DNA of 35,045 bases, taken from assembly GCA_026709325.1 (NCBI GenBank), contig JAPOTF010000154.1, positions 21,867 through 56,911 on the forward strand, given 5' to 3'. A program made the position numbers and the translations under genes. Origin of the DNA: Roseovarius sp. GTDB taxonomy: Bacteria; Pseudomonadota; Alphaproteobacteria; Rhodobacterales; Rhodobacteraceae. Position 1 is the stretch's first letter; the number at the start of each line of letters is the position of its first letter. Positions 17,667 to 26,487 of this stretch are shown one piece after another. A model generated the notes under the pieces. The model saw nothing but the letters and a program-made list of their open reading frames with translations. It made no database searches and was not told the origin of the DNA.

Positions 17667-18193
17667 TGCCCAAGTGGAGATTTCATTGACGATCGGCATG
17701 AATTGCGGGACCGAGAGGATGATCTTCAGACACGGGTGACGGTCATCTTCGGCGTTTTCCCCACTTCGAATCCATAATCCGTTGCGGACGGAAACCGCTT
17801 TTCGCCGCCTGTCCAATCGCTTCACCGTCGCCGATGTGCCGGCCCGCAGTTCATCTTTGCGGATTGATTCGATATGTTTATCCTGACGCACCGTGACCGT
17901 CCACAAGGCGTCTGTTCAGGCCGGGACGGCGCACCGGATGTCATCCTCTATATGCCAGCGATACCGCAGGGCGCTGAAAGGCCGTGCGCGGACGGCGACC
18001 ATGCGGGGCGGCAAAACCCCCGCGAAGGCGCCGAGGGCTCCTGACTCGACAAGCTTCTCGAGATTGTCAATAAGCCGCTTTTAAAATAAAGACATTCCCG
18101 GTTTGGTGATAATGTCAGTAGTGTATTGAAGTTGGGCAATCGGATTTTTCATGCTGACCTGTCCGCTTTGACGAAAATTGCATGTGCCGCGAT
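17667..18193. other. intergenic region, possible eroded coding sequence on minus strand
   Basis: 527 bp between the PhyH stop and the ankyrin gene stop. On the minus strand one frame reads protein-like text ('LIDNLEKLVESGALGAF', 'FSALRYRWHIEDDIR') to a TGA at 17916-17918 and then continues open to about 17646 in the same frame. No family recognised and no start site supported. It may be a remnant or nothing. Confidence 0.35.
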
Positions 18194-19012
18194 TCAAATC
18201 GGCGGAAAGAAAAGACGGTTCATTGCGGCGTTTTCATCTTTCAACGGAACAGTTGAACTTAAAAGTTCAAGCAGGGTGTCGTCATCGCCAATTAATTCCA
18301 TGGCCGTGCGGCCGGAAGCATCTTTGGCATTTTTGTCGGCGCCCGATTCCATTAGCATTTTAAGTGCCTTGCCCTGTCCCGATGCAGCCGCTATGTGCAA
18401 GGCTGTGCGGCCATCGGAATCTCTCGCTTCGAGATTGGCCCCTCCAAAAAGCACCGCTTCAATTGCATTTACAAGGTTTCTCCTGGCGGCCGAATGCAAC
18501 GGCGTGTTTCCGTCTTTATCGGTCGCCTCCAGATTTGCCCTTTCGGAAATAAGCGTGTCAACGGATGTGTGGTGATCCTTTTCCACGGCATGATGCAATG
18601 CCGTTTTGCCATGATCGTCTTGTGCATCAATCTCCGCATCGTCTTTGGACAAGGCCGCAATCAATCTTGTATGCCCAACCCACGCGGCGCGATGAATTGC
18701 GGTCTCGCCATTCCTGGCGGTTATGTTTATGTCGATGCCATACCTTATGAGCAATTGGGCGGTTTTAATTTTGCCGTGAAAACAGGCCGTGTGAAGAGCC
18801 GTGTTCCCGTCAAGATCCTGACCATCGATATTTGCTCCCCTTCTCAGCAAGAGGGGGACAAGATCGCTTCGGTCAAATTGCGCGCACCAATGCAATGGCA
18901 TGCGCCCCCAACTTCCCGTGGACGAGGCGCTTGCGCCGGCATCCAAACGCTTGCCAAGTTCCTTTACCGACGCATATTTGAAAAACGCCGAACCATCAGA
19001 CCAATCTGTCAT
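18194..19012 (-). CDS. ankyrin-repeat protein
   Basis: A 272-residue protein starting at an ATG preceded by GGGAATGAAAC. After about 35 N-terminal residues come six regular 33-residue ankyrin repeats, each with the T-A-L-H or near-equivalent motif (for example 'RMPLHWCAQFDRSDLV', 'NTALHTACFHGKIKTA', 'KTALHHAVEKDHHTSV', 'RTALHIAAASGQGKAL'), and a degenerate seventh. No signal peptide, membrane segment or catalytic domain is visible, so it is predicted to be a soluble protein-binding scaffold. Ankyrin genes are frequent in host-associated Alphaproteobacteria but also occur in free-living ones, so this alone does not prove an effector. It is isolated between two gene-poor stretches. Confidence 0.92.
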   Translation of the reverse strand: MTDWSDGSAFFKYASVKELGKRLDAGASASSTGSWGRMPLHWCAQFDRSDLVPLLLRRGANIDGQDLDGNTALHTACFHGKIKTAQLLIRYGIDINITARNGETAIHRAAWVGHTRLIAALSKDDAEIDAQDDHGKTALHHAVEKDHHTSVDTLISERANLEATDKDGNTPLHSAARRNLVNAIEAVLFGGANLEARDSDGRTALHIAAASGQGKALKMLMESGADKNAKDASGRTAMELIGDDDTLLELLSSTVPLKDENAAMNRLFFPPI

Positions 19013-19856
19013 GTTTCATTCCCAACCCTTTGCAAAATCTACCATGTTTACCTTCAGTGAATTCGTAGCACTTAAGGCAAGCTTATATCAACAACGGAAT
19101 TTTGCCACTGCCAAACCTAAACTGTCATTTGATCATATCATGGGCGGGCACTGAAATCAAGAAGTCGAAACAGAGGATTTGCCGCTTTTCCGGGTCTTTC
19201 GGTTATCTTACACCTGTCTGTTGTCTATATATCCGCCATGTTGAACCATGCTTCGCATACCTGGCCGCAAATCCACATTTGACAGATAAAAAAATCCAGC
19301 CACCGGCGTTTAAACCCATCTGGCAAATAAAGAAACGGGCGTTTGACTTACATGGATGGGCAATATTCAAAGAGTTCCTCATGCTTCAGTTGCAAGATAT
19401 GGGCACTCCAATATTACATCTGCAGGAGAAGATGTCTTTGGGGGAAAGGCGTTCCTTTTCAAATTGGCAAGCCCCATGTCCGCGAGTGGAAATGGGGTCG
19501 TATAGTAATCTATCCTTGCTTGCCATTTCCATTCTCAAGCCAGATTGGCAGGTTTTCGTGTTTTCTTGCAGGCAAAACCGTTCAACCCGATGCCATATCC
19601 ATATGGCGCGGTCTTACATGCGGAAACGAGGCGGTACCATGCGCAAGGATGTTGATGATAATCCCGCGGGATTTTGAAGTGCGTGCAATCCGCCATGATA
19701 GTCAACATCATGAGCGGCACGCATTAGCGCGCCGGTTCCAGCAGATCAGCCAACCGCTTTTTTTCGGACTGCGCCGCAACGCGGCTTAATGACTGGAAAT
19801 CAAAGCCTGCCGATTTTTTATCGGCAAAAGCGAAAAGATGGACTCCGATGTCATGT
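19013..19856. other. intergenic region with no gene recognised
   Basis: 844 bp, visibly richer in A and T than the flanks. A plus-strand frame is open for 191 codons (19102-19677, TTG start) but shows no ribosome site or family and has many Cys, His and Trp, unlike a real gene. TGCCGAT (19808-19814) and ATCGGCA (19820-19826) form a hairpin 30 bp beyond the paaZ stop; it lacks a following T-run on the paaZ strand. CCCCAT/ATGGGG arms occur at 19473-19498. Confidence 0.45.
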
Positions 19857-21908
19857 TCAGCCGCATTTAAGGTTGCTGCCGAGCGCGTTCATGGTAAGCA
19901 GTTCATATTCGGCTACAATTTCATTGTTCTGATTGTCAATCGTCACATGCCAGCGAATTTCGCCGTATTCATCATTGCGAGGCGTTTTGTGCTTAACCGT
20001 TAACCGCACCTTGATTTCATCGCCCGCCACCACCGGTTTCATGAACCGCAGATTGTCGAGACCGGTATTCGCCAGAACCGGGCCTTCATCAGGGTCCACA
20101 AACAATCCGGCGGCAAAGCCGAGAATTAGATAGCCATGCGCAACCCGCGCATCGAAGAACGGGCTTCGAACCGCGGCCTCATGATCCATGTGGGCGTAAA
20201 ACCTGTCGCCGGTGAACTCGGCAAAATGCTCAATGTCTTCAATGCTTATCTTGCGAGAATCCGTGTGTATGGTCTCTCCTGTCTTCAGCTCGTCAAAATG
20301 GCGCCTGAAAGGATGTGCCGGTCCCCTGATTTCGCATCCTCCCGGAATCCACTTCCCTAACACTGCCCCGATTATATCCGGGCTGCCCTGAATGGATGTT
20401 CGCTGCATGTAATGCCTGACGCCGCGAATTCCGCCCATTTCCTCCCCGCCGCCCGCGCGACCGGGGCCGCCATGAACCATGTGAGGGAGCGGAGAACCAT
20501 GTCCTGTGGCTTCCGCCATGCTGTCGCGATTGTTGAAGTAGAGCCTGCCGTGATATGCGCCGGCATTAACGGCAACTTCTTGCGCGACATTTGCGTCTCG
20601 GGTGAATACGGAAGCCACAAGCGAGCCATTCGCGCGGTTGGCGGTGCAAATCGCATGTTCAATATTTCGGTAGCCCATTATGGTCGAAACGGGGCCGAAC
20701 GCCTCGACATGGTGAATTTGCTCGGCCTGATCCGGGTCGGAGCAGTGGAAGAGCATTGGCGGAAGAAATGCGCCTTTGTCCCGGTCGGCGCCAATGACGG
20801 CGAAATCGTCCGGATCGCCGTAGATGCGCTCGGCCTCGCTTTCAATGATTCCGATCTTCTCGAGAACATCCCGCTTTTGCTCATTTGAAACCAATGCGCC
20901 CATTCCGGTTTTCTCGAGAGCCGGATCGCCAATCACGGTTTTCGACAGTCGTGCTGAAAGCGCGTCGGCAACAGCGTCAACCTTGTTTTCGGGAACGATT
21001 ATTCGACGAATGGCCGTGCATTTCTGTCCGGCCTTTGTCGTGATCTCTCTCTGCACCTCCTTTATGAACAGATCGAATTCCGGATCGCCCGGATTGACGT
21101 CGGGTCCGAGAATTGACGCGTTGAGACTGTCCTGCTCGGCTATGAAGCGTATGGAGTTTTCGGTGATCGAGGGGATTTTACGCAATTTATCCGCCGTGGC
21201 AGCGGAACCGGTAAAGCTGACAACATCCTGGCATGTGAGATGGCTTATGGTATCGCCCATGTCTCCAGCAATCATTTGCAGCGCACCCTCCGGAAGAATG
21301 CCGCTTTCAGCGATAAGCTTCACGGCCAGTTCCGTCACGTAGCAGGTCGCCGTTGCGGGTTTTACTATGGCGGGGACACCGGCAAGCAAGGCTGGTGCAA
21401 GTTTCTCCAGCATGCCCCAGACAGGGAAGTTGAACGCGTTTATGTGAATTGCCGCGCCTTTTAGCGAGGTGCATATGTGCGCGCCGAGAAAACTGCCGGA
21501 TCTGGACAACTGCTCCAAATTCCCGTCCATGTAAATGCGGGAATCGGGCATTTCCCTGCGGCCTTTTGACGCGAACACAAACATGGTCCCGATGCCGCCA
21601 TCTATGTCAATTAAATGGTCTGATTGCGTTGCGCCAGTGGCGAAGCTTATATCGTATAGTTTCCGCTTGTGCTGACCGAGATGCAAGGCAAGAGCTTTGA
21701 TCATCCTTGCGCGATCATGGAAAGTCATGGACCGCAGCGATGGACCGCCAACCAGGCGGGCATAGTCCAGCATGCCGGTGTAATCCAGTTTCGCGCCGCC
21801 CGCCCGCGCCATAACCTCCCCGGTAACGGCATTTCTGATCAATCTGGAGCTTGAAGCGGGGCCAATCCAGGATCCGGCCGCAAAGCTTTTCACGTCAATT
21901 AAATTCAT
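19857..21908 (-). CDS. paaZ: PaaZ bifunctional oxepin-CoA hydrolase / aldehyde dehydrogenase
   Basis: A 683-residue protein, the usual PaaZ length. The N-terminal ~525 residues form an NADP-dependent aldehyde dehydrogenase with Glu258 ('RFIAEQDSLNASIL') and nucleophile Cys297 ('TTKAGQKCTAIRR'). The C-terminal ~145 residues are a MaoC-like hydratase with 'FTGDRFYAHMD' and 'RVAHGYLILGFAAGLF'. In phenylacetate catabolism it opens oxepin-CoA and oxidises the resulting semialdehyde to 3-oxo-5,6-dehydrosuberyl-CoA. It stands about 4.6 kb away from paaG on the other strand, so it has its own promoter. GGAAATTTCC, a perfect 10-bp palindrome, directly precedes the ATG. Confidence 0.95.
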   Translation of the reverse strand: MNLIDVKSFAAGSWIGPASSSRLIRNAVTGEVMARAGGAKLDYTGMLDYARLVGGPSLRSMTFHDRARMIKALALHLGQHKRKLYDISFATGATQSDHLIDIDGGIGTMFVFASKGRREMPDSRIYMDGNLEQLSRSGSFLGAHICTSLKGAAIHINAFNFPVWGMLEKLAPALLAGVPAIVKPATATCYVTELAVKLIAESGILPEGALQMIAGDMGDTISHLTCQDVVSFTGSAATADKLRKIPSITENSIRFIAEQDSLNASILGPDVNPGDPEFDLFIKEVQREITTKAGQKCTAIRRIIVPENKVDAVADALSARLSKTVIGDPALEKTGMGALVSNEQKRDVLEKIGIIESEAERIYGDPDDFAVIGADRDKGAFLPPMLFHCSDPDQAEQIHHVEAFGPVSTIMGYRNIEHAICTANRANGSLVASVFTRDANVAQEVAVNAGAYHGRLYFNNRDSMAEATGHGSPLPHMVHGGPGRAGGGEEMGGIRGVRHYMQRTSIQGSPDIIGAVLGKWIPGGCEIRGPAHPFRRHFDELKTGETIHTDSRKISIEDIEHFAEFTGDRFYAHMDHEAAVRSPFFDARVAHGYLILGFAAGLFVDPDEGPVLANTGLDNLRFMKPVVAGDEIKVRLTVKHKTPRNDEYGEIRWHVTIDNQNNEIVAEYELLTMNALGSNLKCG

Positions 21909-22669
21909 CGGAAATTTCCCATTGTTCCGTCGCTGCCGCGACCGGTTTGATGCAGTTCATTTGCGTCGAAAAACCCGCGCCAGTCAACGCCTAACATAAA
22001 ACGCGGGACTTGCGTCAGACATGTCCTGCACCCATGCGGGAACGCGCAGGCGATTTTTTCGGCAATGCCGATCTGCGCTGGTGCTGCCGATCCTCTTGTT
22101 GAAAATTGAGCTTTCAATCTTGGACGCAATCGATTTAATCGCCTTGGCACTGAAGGTTTCAATTTGCGCGGCTCTTGCGACCAATGTGTTAAGCCTATCA
22201 ATATTGCGTAAATTGTTCCGCGCTGGATTTCACGCGAATCCCGTCGGCATCCAGATTAAGCGGTGTGCGCTGCCCACGTGAAAACGGGTGCGCCCGTCTC
22301 GGCACGGCGGTTCCCGCGGGATTTTTTCTTGCCGATGGCAATACGTTATAGGACCATTGCGTGTTGCCCGTTTGCTGTACGTCGCAAATCTCCTTCAACG
22401 GCGTGAAACAGGCATCTATTGACGTCCGCGATGCGCAAGGCGGTGCGCGCGCTTCGACCGCATCCCCGCAATGGAGTAAAGTGCGCTAATATTGATGACC
22501 AGTTATGAAATCCGAGATATTCCAAGCCTTCCGTAATGTGGCCCAATTGCGGAAGAGGCTCTCCCTCATGGATTAATCGAAGAATGGCGATATGGGCGCT
22601 CCTATTGCAGATAATGCAAACCTGCCAATAAAAAACGCTTCGTTTTCGAGTCAAACTGGACGTTTTGCT
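21909..22669. other. intergenic region with no gene recognised
   Basis: 761 bp between the paaZ start and the stop of the Schlafen-type gene. Several short frames on both strands (up to about 100 codons) start at TTG or lack ribosome sites and resemble no family. It must contain the paaZ promoter at its left side. The impression is of eroded sequence, but nothing specific can be named. Confidence 0.4.
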
Positions 22670-24679
22670 TTATGATTTCCGTCGCACTTCTTGAGTGTTG
22701 CGGCCAGATCGCCTTTTTTGCTTGCGCACTCTAAACTGTTCCAGTTCCTGAACAAATCTCTTCTCGTGCGGGATAAACGAAATTGCCCGCTCATAAGCGG
22801 CCTCGACCTCCGCCATGGGTACACGAAGCCAGTTCAGCGTGCGCGCCAGTTCCCTCCAGGCCCAACCATGCCGAACAGGTGAGGCATCCATTTGCACCAC
22901 TCTTTCCAGCAATTCACGCGCTTCCACCAGGAGTCGTCTTTTTGTCTCTTTCTGGTGTTTATTATGAGCTTCGTTAGCCAATTTCAGTTTTGTCTGGGAA
23001 AATTCCAGCAAGGCTCTGGCATCCTGAAACACCGCTTCTCCGGCACGCTCGAAATATTGATGTGCCATGCGGGATTTGCCGAGCCTTCGAGCCAGTATTG
23101 CCGTGTCTATCGCGTCCTGGCCTACTGATTGCGGACGCCTGTAAAGCCAATGTTGCGCCCGATTTCCATATCCAGCGTTAATGAGTGCTTCTATCATCGC
23201 ATTGACGACGTGGGTCTTGCCATGTGCCGGGCCGTGCTTTTCGAACTCGACAAAGGCCGCTTCGGCCTGCTCGATCCTATCGTTTTCGATTCTCGCCCTT
23301 ATTACCTCGGCAGTGAGTGGCGCAAATCCCTTGTTTCTGCTCCAGGCCGTCTCGATCCGCTGTACTGCATCTTGTCGATTCCCCAACGCCCGCAGATGGG
23401 CCGCGTCGCGTATTGCCGACAAAGCCGTGTACTCCGGATGTGCAGGCAAGGTTGCCCTGAAGTAGCCGCGTTCCTTGTCAAAATCGAATACCGGCAATGG
23501 AGATCCGTTCCGTTGCATCGCCTGGAACACTTTAGGCACTCCCGTAAGCCTTCCTTCCGCGAGTTTCAGATCCTTGAGGAATTCTCCAATTCTGCGGTTT
23601 CTTGCCGGGACCGGCGGCACATGTCCATCTTCAAGCAAATGATCGTGCTCAATTCCATGAACAGGCCCGGGGTAACTGGTGATTTCAATTCGATCAGGAT
23701 AAAGATATACCTTGATCGGTTCCGGCTGGTCCACATCATAACTGCGGTGGTAAACCGCATTCACCAGCGTTTCTCGCAATGCGGGAAGGGGATAGTTCAC
23801 CCAACTGCGAACCTGCGACGCAAATTCCCGCTTCTGAAGGTGAAATGCGGAAAGGTTCTCCAGATAGCTAAGGCACTCTCTCAATTGGTCCGGCAGCGGT
23901 CCCGAAAAAACATGTTCCTCCTGAACATCACCCGCTTCACCAGCCGCAAAGTGCACGACCTCGATCCTTGCTCCACGGAACCATGCAATAGGATTGGGCG
24001 AAAAGAACAGTAGTGCGACATTCTTTGGGATGTCATGTCCATTGCGGCAGCTGACAATCCTTAAGCGGCGGCAAATTTCCTTGAAATCCGTCTGTTCCAT
24101 GAGGCCGCTGCCCACATCGCGTAAATACTCTCTTATTTTAGATTCTCTTAGATCCTCTATTGTTGCATCCGATGGACCTGCGCGATCATCCCATGGGACT
24201 CTCGCAGTCTGCGCCATGAGACTTGCAAGCATGTTTCCCCTCGCTTCGGCATCAACTGTTTCAGAACCGATCCTGACCCAGAACCGCGGCGGGTCGCCCT
24301 TTTTTCCGGTGGGTGCTCGATGAGGCCTTGTCTCGCTCGCTGGCATCCAGATTACCAAAATCAACTTGTCGTCAAATGTTTCAGGAGAAAAGACAGGCTG
24401 ACATGCCGGATCAATCTGATTGCAATGTCCACGGATCCATTTCTGTGCATCGTCAGGTGTTTCCGCAGATATTCCCTTGGGTGGAAGAATTGCGCGGCCT
24501 TCTTCTTCTGCAACTCCAATAACGATGTATCCACCATTGATGTTGTACAAGTCATTGGCGTAGGCGCAAATTGTTTTTATTACTTGCGGGCCAACCGTTT
24601 TGGAATCCCAGGCGGCCTTGAATTCAACGCCTCGGTTGCGGAGGAGATCGTCCAGATTTGTTGGAAGATATGTGCTCAT
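22670..24679 (-). CDS. Schlafen/AlbA_2-type ATP-binding protein with C-terminal repeat region
   Basis: A protein of 669 residues from the ATG at 24679; an upstream in-frame ATG at 24721 would add 14, and neither has a clear ribosome site. The N-terminal ~150 residues match the AlbA_2 (Schlafen-like, 'AAA_4') domain: 'VEFKAAWDSKTVG' carries the conserved E-F-K, then 'INGGYIVIGVAEEEGRAI' and 'PPRFWVRIGS'. Residues about 285-395 match the associated HATPase_c_4 region: 'LPALRETLVNAVYHRSYDVD' and 'YLYPDRIEITSYPGP'. The rest, about 420-669, is helical and resembles TPR-like repeats ('QEFAAYERA'-type pattern near the end), which is unusual; most relatives end in a winged helix. The function is unknown; relatives include regulators and nuclease-like defence proteins. 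Confidence 0.82.
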   Translation of the reverse strand: MSTYLPTNLDDLLRNRGVEFKAAWDSKTVGPQVIKTICAYANDLYNINGGYIVIGVAEEEGRAILPPKGISAETPDDAQKWIRGHCNQIDPACQPVFSPETFDDKLILVIWMPASETRPHRAPTGKKGDPPRFWVRIGSETVDAEARGNMLASLMAQTARVPWDDRAGPSDATIEDLRESKIREYLRDVGSGLMEQTDFKEICRRLRIVSCRNGHDIPKNVALLFFSPNPIAWFRGARIEVVHFAAGEAGDVQEEHVFSGPLPDQLRECLSYLENLSAFHLQKREFASQVRSWVNYPLPALRETLVNAVYHRSYDVDQPEPIKVYLYPDRIEITSYPGPVHGIEHDHLLEDGHVPPVPARNRRIGEFLKDLKLAEGRLTGVPKVFQAMQRNGSPLPVFDFDKERGYFRATLPAHPEYTALSAIRDAAHLRALGNRQDAVQRIETAWSRNKGFAPLTAEVIRARIENDRIEQAEAAFVEFEKHGPAHGKTHVVNAMIEALINAGYGNRAQHWLYRRPQSVGQDAIDTAILARRLGKSRMAHQYFERAGEAVFQDARALLEFSQTKLKLANEAHNKHQKETKRRLLVEARELLERVVQMDASPVRHGWAWRELARTLNWLRVPMAEVEAAYERAISFIPHEKRFVQELEQFRVRKQKRRSGRNTQEVRRKS

Positions 24680-24784
24680 CGAAAAAGGCCAGATTTCGGA
24701 AATCCTGACTTCATGAAACATATTATTTCATCTATAACAACGCATTTTCAAAAATTCTCGTTAACTGATCTGTTTGCTTTCTGA

Positions 24785-24839
24785 AGGTTGAACGGCCGAG
24801 TGGCCTGATCACTCCTGTCGCAACGGTGACGGGAGACCT
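24785..24839 (+). promoter_or_regulatory. possible structured leader upstream of the RidA gene
   Basis: CTCCTGTC (24812-24819) pairs with GACGGGAG (24828-24835), one G-U, closing an 8-base loop. An alternative or partner stem GAGTG/CACTC lies at 24798-24814, and AGGT/ACCT (24785-24788, 24836-24839) could close the whole. It sits about 45 bases before the RidA start. No T-run follows, so it is not a terminator. No known riboswitch was recognised. Confidence 0.35.
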
Positions 24840-24885
24840 GTGCTTTAAAGGCATTCCCTGAATTGCAGATGAGGAGTTAAATTCC

Positions 24886-25281
24886 ATGAAGAGAACTGCG
24901 GTAAATCCCTGGCTGTGGTCGCTGAAACTGGGCTACAATCAAGCTGAATTGCTAATTGGAGCAAATCGGCAGCTGATCTGTGCGGGTCAGACATCCGTCG
25001 ATGCTGATGGCAACCCGCAGCATGAGGGTGACATGCGCAATCAAATCTCGATTGCCCTGGATAATCTCGAATCCGTTCTAAACGCTGCAGGCATGGGCCT
25101 TGCCAGCGTTGTTCGGCTCAATGTCTATACCACCGACATGGACGAAGCCATAAAACACTTTGATGTTCTCGGGTCGCGATTTGGGCGTGCCGGTGTCTTA
25201 CCTCCCATGACCGTTCTGGGTGTTGCCCGTCTTGCATTGCCACAGCTGATGTTTGAGATCGAGGCAACGGCCGCCGACTAG
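24886..25281 (+). CDS. RidA-family (YjgF/YER057c/UK114) protein
   Basis: A 131-residue protein starting at ATG 24886 behind GAGGAG. The chorismate-mutase-like RidA fold is recognised from 'AGQTSVDADGNPQHEGDMRN', 'NLESVLNAAGMGLASVVRLN', 'YTTDMDEAIKHFD' and the C-terminal 'FEIEATAAD'. The Arg in 'GVARLALP' corresponds to the substrate-binding Arg of imine deaminases. RidA proteins hydrolyse reactive enamine/imine intermediates; this subgroup, with Y-T-T-D, could also serve a specialised catabolic step. It precedes a broken YafY-type regulator on the same strand and is divergent from the Schlafen-type gene. Confidence 0.92.
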   Translation: MKRTAVNPWLWSLKLGYNQAELLIGANRQLICAGQTSVDADGNPQHEGDMRNQISIALDNLESVLNAAGMGLASVVRLNVYTTDMDEAIKHFDVLGSRFGRAGVLPPMTVLGVARLALPQLMFEIEATAAD

Positions 25282-25452
25282 CCGGAAGCGAGGTGAATCC
25301 GGAATAATTCCCGGATTATCATCATGCACCCGAAAAACGCGGAGTGTCCCCATCATTGAAGCATGGGCGGGGTCGCCAATTTTATGCCATTGACATGGGA
25401 TGTAAGTTGTCGTTTCCTGACGCTCTCAAAATACGGGCCGTGAGAGAGATCA

Positions 25453-26138
25453 ATGAGACGTGCGGAAAGACTGTTCAGGCTTGTCAATGAGATGCGGACC
25501 CGCAGCGTCATTCGGGCCTGCGACCTTGCCGAGCATTTTGAAGTCAGTGTCAGCACAATCTATCGCGACATGGCGCATCTGCAGGCCTCCGGCCTTCCGA
25601 TAGACGGCGAGGCGGGCGTTGGCTATATGCTGCGGCCAGGCTATGATCTGCCCAACATGACGTTTACCCACGATCAGGTAGACGCGCTTGCTCTCGGCCT
25701 TTCCCTAGTGGAAGAAAAGGGCGATCCGGATCTGGCGGCCGCGGCTCGCGAAGCCCGTGCTAAAATCCAGGCGGGCATGCCTCGGCCAGAGGAGCGCAAA
25801 CTGGCAGGTGCTCCATATTTCAGTCTTGTCGGCAAAACAGGAGCAATGCGGTATCTTGCCTTGCTTCGCATGGCGGTCCGGCAGCGGCATATCGCGCAGT
25901 TCGACTATCGGGATGGCAATGAAATAGAACTGGACGTTGCGTGCGCCCTCTCGTGATATGGAACCTGCCCGATGGGTGGATGTTCTCCGCCTGGTGCGAA
26001 CTCCGACGGGATTTTCGCACTTTTTGGCTTGACAGAATCGAGAACTTTGCCCTGACGGGCGAGAGGTTTGTCGAAGACGAAGCAACCGGATTGCGCTCCT
26101 TCATGGCATCGGAACGTTGTGAAGCGCGGGAGCATTGA
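25453..26138 (+). pseudogene. YafY-type HTH/WYL transcriptional regulator, frameshifted
   Basis: The first 167 codons give an N-terminal helix-turn-helix ('RSVIRACDLAEHFEVSVSTI', Y-R-D-M-A-H-L) and the start of the WYL region, ending soon after 'IAQFDYRDGNEIEL'. Shifting frame near 25937, apparently a 1-base loss, restores 'CVRPLVIWNLPDGWMFSAW' and 'DFRTFWLDRIENF', the rest of the WYL domain, to a stop at 26136-26138. The repaired length of about 228 residues is normal for the family. As read, the effector domain is cut, although the DNA-binding half could still be made. It is immediately followed by gene-poor sequence. Confidence 0.85.
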
Positions 26139-26486
26139 CCGGCTGCAATCTTGCGACGGGAAAATGGAATTGGGCCGGTTTGTCATGCTCGACGTCTCAT
26201 TGACCGCAATGGCAAGGACAGTAGCGTTTTTAGACTTCCGCATATGATGTTCATTCGGACGTGCGAACAGTCCTTCAGGATGTGCCGTGTCTAGCGCAAA
26301 TACGCAAATTTGGTGAATCACTTGCAAGTGACGCTTTTTGGTTTTAACTTTTTGAAAAGCCTGGGAGTACATGATTTGCCATCGGCTTCGGGTAGTTCAT
26401 GGGAATGAAGTCAAAATAAACCATGCCGATAAAGCCGATGGTGACAGTGATGGCGGTCAACCACAGGTAGGCGAAGAATTTCTGCA
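26139..26486. other. intergenic region upstream of paaG
   Basis: 348 bp that should hold the promoter of paaGIK; no consensus pair stands out. The right part on the minus strand contains the small membrane-protein-like frame described separately. Otherwise nothing is recognised. Confidence 0.5.
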
Positions 26487-26487
26487 A
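26344..26487 (-). CDS. candidate 47-residue single-pass membrane protein or gene remnant
   Basis: The frame runs from a TTG at 26487 to TAA at 26344-26346. It encodes an aromatic hydrophobic stretch 'FFAYLWLTAITVTIGFIGMV' followed by 'YFDFIPMNYPKPM' and a short polar tail, which looks like real protein rather than noise. There is no ribosome site, and the putative start overlaps the paaG start on the other strand, so it could equally be the 3' end of a gene whose beginning was lost. Family not recognised. Confidence 0.3.
   Translation of the reverse strand: MQKFFAYLWLTAITVTIGFIGMVYFDFIPMNYPKPMANHVLPGFSKS

Noticed and set aside
19102..19677. A 191-codon plus-strand open frame in AT-rich DNA
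   Set aside because: TTG start, no ribosome site, odd composition (many Cys, Trp, His) and no recognisable domain.
19808..19826. TGCCGAT/ATCGGCA hairpin as a paaZ terminator
   Set aside because: Correct place but no T-run follows on the minus strand; only a weak candidate.
22346..22654. A 102-codon minus-strand frame upstream of paaZ
   Set aside because: Starts at TTG, has no ribosome site and shows no recognisable family.
24785..24839. Resemblance to a tRNA D-arm or to a guanidine-II (mini-ykkC) riboswitch
   Set aside because: There is no acceptor or T arm, and the paired ACGR hairpins of guanidine-II are not formed; only one loop contains ACGG.
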